Below, one piece after another: positions 1 through 5,239 of a stretch of 10,403 nt of DNA. The notes under the pieces are model-generated. The model was not told the DNA's origin. It was given only the letters and a program-made list of their open reading frames with translations, and searched no databases. Both the position numbers and the translations under genes were made by a program. How positions within the stretch are numbered: the stretch's first letter is position 1; every line of letters starts with the position of its first letter. The DNA is from Ruminococcaceae bacterium UBA1691 (GTDB lineage Bacteria > Bacillota > Clostridia > Oscillospirales > Acutalibacteraceae): contig DCJV01000027.1 in assembly GCA_002320555.1 (NCBI GenBank), positions 379 to 10,781 of the forward strand. The letters are read 5' to 3'.

Positions 1-6
1 ATTCAT
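1..6 (-). CDS. probable start of the next minus-strand gene (partial, runs off the left edge)
   Basis: Only the first two codons (Met-Asn) are visible, so the product cannot be named. The start is supported by an AGGAG ribosome binding site at 16-12, five nt before the ATG. An alternative upstream ATG at 96-94 is in another-length reading of the same frame and stays open to the window edge, giving 32 residues. It has no ribosome binding site, so the edge start is preferred. The gene would lie about 200 nt downstream of the shikimate-kinase-like gene. The stretch 7-206 otherwise shows no convincing gene, terminator or known RNA. Confidence 0.45.
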
Positions 7-206
7 TTCATCTCCTGAAAAGGCTCCGCCATGCCGGCCACAAGGCTCCACTGTCGTTCCATATAGGTTTTCAAGGCCCCTGTTTTTTGTTTTCATGGTA
101 GCATACAGCTTTTGCTCTGATCACTGATTTCTTTTTTCGATTTTCACAGCTCTTTCTATTGCCGGGACGCCTCAAATACTCAGGCTTTTTCCCTTCCCTC
201 CTGCTG

Positions 207-716
207 CTATTCCCGCTTTTCAGCGCCGATCGCCTCCAAAATCGCCTCCACCGCCTGCTCCGCCGTCATTCCCGCCATGTCAACTGTGATATCCGCCCAC
301 TTTTCATACAGCGGCGTGCGTTGCTGATAAAGGTCGTAAAGCGACTCACCCTTCGCCATTGCGACGCCGCGCGTTTTGATATTGTCAAGCCGCTTCTCGA
401 TCTCCTCATACGGCAGTTTCAGATAAAGCAAAATGCTGCTCAGATGCAGATGGCGCATTGCATTTTCGCTGTACACGGCGCTTCCACCCGTTGCGATCAC
501 GGTGTTCCGGCAGTCGATGCTCTGAATTGCATGCTCCTCCACACACAGGAAATATGGCAGGCCATGCCCGTCGATAATCTCCTGCAATCGCTTTCCCTCG
601 CGCTGCTGCAAAATTAGATCTGTATCCAGGAAGCCAACGCCGATCGTTTTGGCCAAAAGCACACCGATCGTACTTTTTCCAGAGGCCGGCATGCCGATCA
701 GTACAATATTTTTCAT
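207..716 (-). CDS. aroK: shikimate kinase-like P-loop kinase
   Basis: A 169-residue protein of the shikimate kinase fold and usual family length. Shikimate kinase uses ATP to phosphorylate shikimate to shikimate 3-phosphate in the cytoplasmic aromatic amino acid pathway. Visible motifs are the Walker A loop GMPASGKS (residues 8-15), LDTD (30-33) whose second Asp matches the shikimate-binding Asp, ATGGS (75-79), the lid arginine in TRG (115-117), and the C-terminal RTPLYEKWAD (133-142) with its substrate-binding Arg. Two family positions differ: the second-substrate arginine of the FR..E motif is Leu57 in FLCVEE, and the usual TGGG is TGGS. The substrate is therefore not certain. The ATG at 716 is chosen because the homology starts there and a GGGGGAT site lies 7 nt upstream. 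The open frame continues to 842 but crosses a terminator and is not homologous. It lies downstream of the transketolase genes, whose product erythrose 4-phosphate feeds the shikimate pathway, but a terminator separates them. Confidence 0.8.
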   Translation of the reverse strand: MKNIVLIGMPASGKSTIGVLLAKTIGVGFLDTDLILQQREGKRLQEIIDGHGLPYFLCVEEHAIQSIDCRNTVIATGGSAVYSENAMRHLHLSSILLYLKLPYEEIEKRLDNIKTRGVAMAKGESLYDLYQQRTPLYEKWADITVDMAGMTAEQAVEAILEAIGAEKRE

Positions 717-736
717 TTTCTTTATCCCCCAGAATG

Positions 737-764
737 AAAAAGCTTGTATATATCCAAGCCTTTT
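737..764 (-). other. second hairpin, directly upstream of the aroK-like ribosome binding site
   Basis: On the minus strand, AAAAGGCTTG (764-755) and CAAGCTTTTT (746-737) can form a 10-bp stem with one G-T wobble and an 8-nt AT-rich loop. The 3' arm ends in five T, so it could be a weak second terminator. It could instead be a leader hairpin close to the GGGGGAT ribosome binding site at about 730-724. It follows the strong terminator after only one or two nucleotides. Function is not shown by sequence. Confidence 0.5.
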
Positions 765-765
765 G

Positions 766-801
766 AAAAAAACAGAGGGACCAGCACCTGCAAGCCCCTC
801 T
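766..801 (-). terminator. intrinsic terminator after the transketolase genes
   Basis: On the minus strand, AGAGGGGCT (801-793) pairs with GGTCCCTCT (782-774) as a 9-bp stem with two wobbles and a 10-nt loop. A G and seven T (773-766) follow directly. It lies about 60 nt past the stop of the C-terminal transketolase subunit. This is the clearest terminator in the window and should end the transketolase transcript, or attenuate readthrough into the aroK-like gene. Confidence 0.8.
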
Positions 802-860
802 ACCCTTCGCTTATATTCAATCGATTTGCTTTTTCTTGTCAATCGTTTTCGCGGAAATCG

Positions 861-1808
861 TCACGCCTTCAGGGCAATCGCCTGATGAACCTTTTCCACA
901 ATATTCGCCGCGTCAAGGCCAAATACGTGCAAAAGCTCCACCGCCGGCCCGGAGCAGCCGAACGTATCCTCCACGCCGACGCGCACCACGGGTACCGGTA
1001 CGGTCTCGCTCACCACTTCTGCCACCGCAGAGCCGAGTCCGCCGATGATATTGTGCTCTTCCGCTGTTACGATCGCGCCCGTCTTCTTGGCGGCTGCGAT
1101 AATGCTGTCGCGGTCGATGGGCTTGATGGTCGCCATATTGACGACGCAGGCGCTAATTCCTTCCTTCATCAGCTCTTCCTGCGCTATGAGCGCCTCATTG
1201 ACCATCAGGCCGGTAGCGATAATCGTCACGTCCTCGCCCTCGCGGAGCTGGACAGCCTTGCCGATTTCAAAAGAATACTTCTCATCGAAAATGCGCGGCA
1301 CTGCCAAACGGCCAAACCGCAGATAGACAGGGCCGTCATATTCCGCCGCCGCAAAGACAGCCGCGCGCGCCTCGATATCGTCCGCAGGATTCAGGATGAC
1401 CATGCCAGGGATCGTGCGCATCAGGGCGATGTCCTCACAGCACTGATGGCTCGCGCCGTCCTCACCCACGGAAATGCCCGCGTGCGTTGCGCCGATCTTC
1501 ACATTGACGTGCGGATAACCGATTGTATTGCGCACCTGCTCAAAGGCGCGCCCGGCCGCAAACATCGCAAAAGAAGATGCAAATACCAGGTAGCCCGTGG
1601 TGGCAAGGCCTGCCGCCACGCCCATGAGGTTGCATTCCGCGATGCCCGCGTCAAAGAACTTGTCGGGATACGCCTTTTTAAATACGCCGGTCTTTGTTGC
1701 CGATGCCAGGTCGGCGTCCATTACGATGAGATTGTCATATTTTTCAGCCAGCTCGACGAGCGCATTGCCATAGCCGTCGCGCGTTGCCTTCTTGATTACC
1801 TCAGCCAT
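861..1808 (-). CDS. transketolase, C-terminal subunit
   Basis: A 315-residue protein matching the pyrimidine-binding and C-terminal domains of transketolase. With the N-terminal subunit it should form an active thiamine-diphosphate enzyme moving two-carbon ketol units between pentose-phosphate and glycolytic sugars in the cytoplasm. The catalytic Glu that activates the cofactor is Glu58 in DAGIAECN (53-60). Next come the conserved FAAGRAFEQVRNTI stretch and the THAGISVGEDGASHQ loop with its substrate-binding His residues. The C-terminal domain carries TAEEHNIIGGLGSAVAE. Its ATG overlaps the stop of the N-terminal subunit by one base (TAATG), which fits translational coupling and equal amounts of the two chains. 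Split transketolases are usual in many Firmicutes and archaea, so this is not a broken gene. The related DXS or pyruvate dehydrogenase E1-beta families fit less well. Confidence 0.95.
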   Translation of the reverse strand: MAEVIKKATRDGYGNALVELAEKYDNLIVMDADLASATKTGVFKKAYPDKFFDAGIAECNLMGVAAGLATTGYLVFASSFAMFAAGRAFEQVRNTIGYPHVNVKIGATHAGISVGEDGASHQCCEDIALMRTIPGMVILNPADDIEARAAVFAAAEYDGPVYLRFGRLAVPRIFDEKYSFEIGKAVQLREGEDVTIIATGLMVNEALIAQEELMKEGISACVVNMATIKPIDRDSIIAAAKKTGAIVTAEEHNIIGGLGSAVAEVVSETVPVPVVRVGVEDTFGCSGPAVELLHVFGLDAANIVEKVHQAIALKA

Positions 1809-2653
1809 TATTCCGCCTCCAATTCTGCCAATGCGGCCTTCAATTCATTCATCGCCTGCTCATACTGCTCCGCATTCGGCGCAGTACCGTGCCAAGCGCA
1901 CTTGTCTTCCATAAAGGAAACGCCCTTGCCCTTGATGGTCTTGGCGATGATCACTGTGGGCTTACCCTTACATGCACGCGCCGCCTGAAGAGCAGACTCA
2001 ATCTCATCGAAGCAATGGCCGCAGATTTCGATCACATTCCAGCCGAAGGCTGCAAATTTCTCCGGGATCGGATAGGGGGAATTGACCTCCTCAACAGAGC
2101 CATCAATTTGCAGATTGTTATTATCAACAATTGCGACGAGGTTATCGAGCTTTTTGGCCGCCGCAAACATTGCTGCTTCCCAAACCTGGCCCTCCTCCAG
2201 CTCACCATCGCCCAGCACCGCATAAACGCGGAAGCCTTTTTCACCGTATTTCGAGCCGAGCGCCATACCGACGGCAGCAGAAATTCCCTGCCCCAGAGAG
2301 CCCGTGCTCATATCGATCCCCGGAAGAAGCTTCATGCTCGGATGCCCCTGCAGCCGGGAACCGACCTTACGCAGGGTTTTGAGCTCCTCCTCAGGAAAAT
2401 AGCCACGCTGCGCCATCACCGCATAGAGCGCGGGCGCCGTGTGGCCCTTGGAAAGGACAAAACGGTCGCGCGTTTCCATCTTGGGCTGCGCGGGATCGAT
2501 ATTCATCTCTTTGAAATAGAGATACGTCAGGATGTCCGTGACAGAGAGTGAACCGCCCGGATGGCCGGACTTTGCCTGAAAGGTCTCCTCAATGACGCCC
2601 ATACGGACCTTGCAGGCGGTCATTTTCAGCTGTTTTTTCTCTTGCGTATCCAT
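1808..2653 (-). CDS. transketolase, N-terminal (thiamine diphosphate-binding) subunit
   Basis: A 281-residue protein equal to the diphosphate-binding domain of transketolase. Motifs in order: SGHPGGS (29-35), LSKGH (67-71), GSLGQGISAAVGMA (118-131), and the metal/cofactor motif GDGELEEG (148-155) ending at NNN (178-180). A conserved DGHDxxxI-like region follows, in the variant GHCFDEIESAL. It needs the C-terminal subunit encoded directly downstream. The ATG has an AGGAGGTG ribosome binding site (2669-2662) 8 nt upstream. It is the first gene after a 173-nt AT-rich region with a good promoter, so this pair looks like its own transcription unit. Confidence 0.95.
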   Translation of the reverse strand: MDTQEKKQLKMTACKVRMGVIEETFQAKSGHPGGSLSVTDILTYLYFKEMNIDPAQPKMETRDRFVLSKGHTAPALYAVMAQRGYFPEEELKTLRKVGSRLQGHPSMKLLPGIDMSTGSLGQGISAAVGMALGSKYGEKGFRVYAVLGDGELEEGQVWEAAMFAAAKKLDNLVAIVDNNNLQIDGSVEEVNSPYPIPEKFAAFGWNVIEICGHCFDEIESALQAARACKGKPTVIIAKTIKGKGVSFMEDKCAWHGTAPNAEQYEQAMNELKAALAELEAE

Positions 2654-2676
2654 GGTGAATACACCTCCTGAATTCT

Positions 2677-2705
2677 ATTATCTGATAAAACAGAGCACTT
2701 GTAAA
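2677..2705 (-). promoter_or_regulatory. sigma-A-like promoter for the transketolase genes
   Basis: On the minus strand, a -35 box TTTACA (2705-2700) and a -10 box GATAAT (2682-2677) are separated by exactly 17 nt. Each box differs from consensus at one base. Transcription would begin near 2670, leaving a leader of only about 17 nt that starts at the ribosome binding site itself. Confidence 0.65.
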
Positions 2706-2738
2706 GAAAAAAAATTATAAAGTATTCTTGATAAAACA
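2683..2738 (+). repeat. two direct copies of a 10-nt operator-like motif
   Basis: TGATAAAACA occurs at 2683-2692 and again at 2729-2738, 46 nt apart. Each copy is the core of a small dyad (TCTG-ATAAAA-CAGA and TTG-ATAAAA-CAA). The first copy lies in the spacer of the proposed transketolase promoter and the second lies upstream of it. An inverted eight-base partial copy (TTTTATCA) lies at 2770-2777. The rest of the gap 2654-2826 is AT-rich and shows no gene and no convincing terminator for the preceding phosphatase gene. Confidence 0.4.
2714..2719 (-). promoter_or_regulatory. possible second -10 box upstream of the transketolase genes
   Basis: A perfect TATAAT on the minus strand, followed by a T-rich run. 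No good -35 box lies at 16-18 nt (CAATTG at 17). It could serve a second, weaker or activator-dependent start that would give a longer leader, or be chance in an AT-rich stretch. Confidence 0.25.
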
Positions 2739-2826
2739 ATTGAATTTCATGGGAAATAGCAAATATACCTTTTATCATTTCCTAAAACATCGTTATTTTG
2801 AGCCTTCCCTCCTGGGAATAATTCCG

Positions 2827-3678
2827 TTATCCATAAGTCCGCTCAATATATTCCAGAAAATCGCCCACCGCGCCGCGATTGCAGTGGCACGCATGGTATT
2901 TGGCAATGGCATGAACTGCCCTCGGAGCCTGCCCGCAGGCGGCTGGCAAGGAAACGGATTTGAGCATATCGAAATCGTTGAAATAGTCGCCGATCGCTGC
3001 CGTGTGAGCATAGGGGATCCCGAGCATTTCGATCAGCGCATGGACGGCAGCCCCCTTATGCACGCCATCGGCGAGCATCTCATAGGTTGCAATGGAGGAG
3101 GACATGAAATTCGCCTGCCGGTCCTCCAGGGAATCGATAAACCGAATTACCCTTTTTATCAGCGGTGGCGCACCGAGGAAGATGACTTTCCCCCAGTCCT
3201 CGCGCGGCATCTCGTCAAAGCTCTTGCAGCGCTTATGTGGCAAATGATCCGCCATTACCTGAATCGGGCCAAAAATACGCGGATGCAGCAGATAGATAAA
3301 ATCTTTTGTGAAAATCTCCGCTTCCACCATTGGAAATTTTTCCAGCACCAGACGGGTGATTTCCTGCCCGCGCGCACTGATCGGCCGGAACCAAATCATT
3401 TTATCCCTCTGAAAATCGTAGATGCCCGCACCATTGAGCACTATGGCCGGTGTCGACGCAATCGGCAGACGGTCGAAATGCTTTTTGAGAGATACTACAT
3501 TTCGCCCGGACGCCAGTGTGAAATGGCCGCCCAGATCGCAGACAAAGTGCGTGATCGCCTCCAGATTGCGCCTGGGTAACATGCGCAGCTTGTTATTGAG
3601 CGTACCGTCGATATCTGAGACGACCAGCCAGTCGGAAAAATCTTTTCTGGCTTTCGGTTTATTCTTTGCCTGCGTCAT
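2827..3678 (-). CDS. Cof-type HAD-superfamily phosphatase
   Basis: A 283-residue protein of the HAD superfamily, class IIB (Cof/YbiV-like) by its layout. HAD motif I is DIDGTL with nucleophile Asp22 and Asp24. Motif II is the Ser57 of LASGR. The motif III lysine is Lys208 in HKGAAV, and motif IV is GDYFNDFDML (Asp231, Asp235). A cap region lies between about residues 85 and 195. Such enzymes hydrolyse sugar phosphates, nucleotides or other small phosphomonoesters in the cytoplasm; the substrate cannot be read from sequence. A Cys/His pair near the C-terminus (HACHC, 262-266) is in the place where family members usually have a less unusual loop. The gene overlaps the pseudouridine synthase by 20 nt and has an AAGGAG site 11 nt before its ATG, so it is probably the last gene of the mutL-to-HAD operon. 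Confidence 0.88.
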   Translation of the reverse strand: MTQAKNKPKARKDFSDWLVVSDIDGTLNNKLRMLPRRNLEAITHFVCDLGGHFTLASGRNVVSLKKHFDRLPIASTPAIVLNGAGIYDFQRDKMIWFRPISARGQEITRLVLEKFPMVEAEIFTKDFIYLLHPRIFGPIQVMADHLPHKRCKSFDEMPREDWGKVIFLGAPPLIKRVIRFIDSLEDRQANFMSSSIATYEMLADGVHKGAAVHALIEMLGIPYAHTAAIGDYFNDFDMLKSVSLPAACGQAPRAVHAIAKYHACHCNRGAVGDFLEYIERTYG

Positions 3679-4594
3679 GCTTTCCGATTCTCCTTAAAAA
3701 CGCGGTAAAATAGGGGGGGAGCTCGCTTGCCACCTCCAGATAGTGCCCATCGCGCGGATGGCGGAAGCCGATCAACCCGGCATGCAGACATTGCCCATCC
3801 AACCCGGGCGCGCTCTTTTTGGGGCCGTAAATTGGATCGCCCGCAACCGGATGGCCGATATAGGCCATATGGACGCGGATCTGATGCGTGCGCCCTGTCT
3901 CCAGCCGCACCCGGAGTTGCGTAAAGCCGTCAAACTCCGCAACCGTCTCATAATGGGTCACCGCGTTGCGGGAATGACGGTCTGTCACAGCCATCTGCTT
4001 GCGTTTGGTGGGATGCCGCCCAATCGGCGCATCCACCGTGCCGGAGGGCTCCTTCAGATGCCCATGCACAACGGCGCTGTATTCCCGGGTAAAGCTGTGC
4101 TCCTTGATCTGCCTTGCCAATGAAGCATGTGCAAAATCGTTTTTCGCCACGACCAGCAGTCCGCTCGTATCCTTGTCGATCCGATGGACGATGCCAGGGC
4201 GAAGCACGCCATTGATGCCGGAAAGGCTGTCCCCACAGTGATACAGCAGGGCATTTACAAGCGTCCCGTCCGGATTGCCGGGAGCTGGATGCACCACCAT
4301 ACCCTTGGGCTTATTGACCACCAGAAGATCGCCGTCCTCATACCGGATATCCAGTGGAATCTCCTGCGCCTGTGCTTCCAGCTCGCGTGGCTCATGCAGG
4401 AAAACGCGGATGCTGTCCCCCGCTTTCACCCGCTCATTCTTCGAAACGGGAGCCCGATTTTTAATGACATTGCCCTCCTCGATCAGGCGCTGCACGGCAG
4501 AACGGCTTAAGCCCTCCACCAAAGCAGCTACCGCGCGGTCCACACGCTCCCCATCGAGCTGAAGCGGGATCGAAAACAGCAATGCGTCAACCAT
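3659..4594 (-). CDS. RluA/RluD-family 23S rRNA pseudouridine synthase
   Basis: A 311-residue enzyme that turns uridines into pseudouridine, most likely in 23S rRNA during ribosome assembly. An S4-type RNA-binding domain fills about residues 13-70 (VDRAVAALVEGLSRSAVQRL and following). The catalytic domain begins with the conserved VVNKPKGMVVHP (92-103). The signature HRIDKDTSGLLV (137-148) carries the catalytic Asp140. Other family motifs are ETGRTHQIRVH and a HPVAGDPIYG-type segment. The layout fits RluD more than RluA, which lacks the S4 domain, but the modified site in this organism cannot be told. The ATG has GGAG 7 nt upstream and overlaps the end of lspA by 8 nt. An lspA-rluD order is very common in bacteria and supports both calls. 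Confidence 0.93.
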   Translation of the reverse strand: MVDALLFSIPLQLDGERVDRAVAALVEGLSRSAVQRLIEEGNVIKNRAPVSKNERVKAGDSIRVFLHEPRELEAQAQEIPLDIRYEDGDLLVVNKPKGMVVHPAPGNPDGTLVNALLYHCGDSLSGINGVLRPGIVHRIDKDTSGLLVVAKNDFAHASLARQIKEHSFTREYSAVVHGHLKEPSGTVDAPIGRHPTKRKQMAVTDRHSRNAVTHYETVAEFDGFTQLRVRLETGRTHQIRVHMAYIGHPVAGDPIYGPKKSAPGLDGQCLHAGLIGFRHPRDGHYLEVASELPPYFTAFLRRIGKHDAGKE

Positions 4595-5117
4595 CTTGCT
4601 TCTCCGCCTGTTTTTTCTCCTGCTCCTTACCTTCCATCCAGAAGCGGATCATCCAGATAATAAAGAGCACAAGGCCCGCCGTAATCAGGCAATCCGCAAA
4701 ATTGAAAACCGGAAAATGGATGAATACTGGCGCGATAAAGTCAATGACATAATGGCGGAAAATCCGATCAATAAAATTGCCCAGGCCGCCGCTCAAAATC
4801 AAAACGACTGTCGTGTAAGAGAGCCCAATGTCAAATTTATTGTGGGAAAAACTAGTATCCAGCTTTTTGCTGACGATCAGATAAATTCCGCCAATGAAAA
4901 TGATGCTGGAGAGGATCCCCATGATGACTGCACTGCCTTTGAACACACCGAAGGCTGCGCCTGTGTTTTCCACATAAATCAGGTGCAGTACATTGGGGAT
5001 CAGCGGGACGTTTTGCAGGGGCTCAAGCCAGAGTTTTATAATGACCTTGATCAGCTGGTCAATGCATACGAGCAAGCCTACCGTCAAAAGGGAAAAAAAC
5101 TGAAGCAAGCGCTTCAC
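4587..5117 (-). CDS. lspA: lipoprotein signal peptidase (signal peptidase II)
   Basis: A 176-residue polytopic membrane protease that removes the signal peptide from diacylated prolipoproteins. Four hydrophobic segments are seen (about 8-30, 64-82, 101-112 and 143-160). Conserved motifs are DQLIK (20-24), NTGAAFG (51-57), GGLGNFIDR (110-118) with catalytic Asp117, and FNFAD (138-142) with catalytic Asp142. The C-terminal tail is a charged Lys/Glu stretch. The start is a GTG and is uncertain. AAGGAG (5122-5117) lies right against it, but is 8 nt before an in-frame TTG at 5108, which would give 173 residues. The GTG start keeps Lys2-Arg3 in front of the first membrane segment, which suits topology. 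The 122-nt gap to divIVA shows no clear promoter or terminator. Confidence 0.95.
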   Translation of the reverse strand: MKRLLQFFSLLTVGLLVCIDQLIKVIIKLWLEPLQNVPLIPNVLHLIYVENTGAAFGVFKGSAVIMGILSSIIFIGGIYLIVSKKLDTSFSHNKFDIGLSYTTVVLILSGGLGNFIDRIFRHYVIDFIAPVFIHFPVFNFADCLITAGLVLFIIWMIRFWMEGKEQEKKQAEKQDG

Positions 5118-5239
5118 TCCTTCTTCCAGCGGAAAACGGCCAAAAGCAAAGGGCAGAGGACCGCTGAGTCTTCCAACCGCTCCTACCCCCGCGCTTTGGG
5201 ACGCATTCTGCGTTGTTTATTTTTCTTTGAGAAACAGCG

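Noticed and set aside
717..842. N-terminal extension of the shikimate-kinase-like protein to 211 residues
   Set aside because: The extra codons run through a strong terminator and hairpin, have no homology to the family, and the ATG at 716 has its own binding site.
810..842. Perfect TTGACA (842-837) as the -35 box of an aroK promoter
   Set aside because: The nearest good -10-like sequence, TATAAG at 815-810, is 21 nt away; boxes at 17-18 nt are poor. A transcript from here would also run straight into the terminator.
744..1988. Open frame of 414 codons on the plus strand
   Set aside because: It is antisense to both transketolase subunits, which are unmistakable; no family motif or ribosome binding site supports it.
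2805..2818. Small hairpin TTCCC-TCCT-GGGAA just after the HAD gene
   Set aside because: A five-pair stem without a T-tract on the minus strand; not enough for a terminator.
5127..5166. Inverted repeat CAGCGG / CCGCTG upstream of lspA
   Set aside because: Only six base pairs around a 28-nt loop with no T-run; too weak to call a terminator or a regulatory RNA.
5201..5213. Palindrome ACGCA-TTC-TGCGT with a following T-rich stretch
   Set aside because: The T-rich side is on the plus strand, where there is no gene to terminate, and the stem has only five pairs with a three-base loop.
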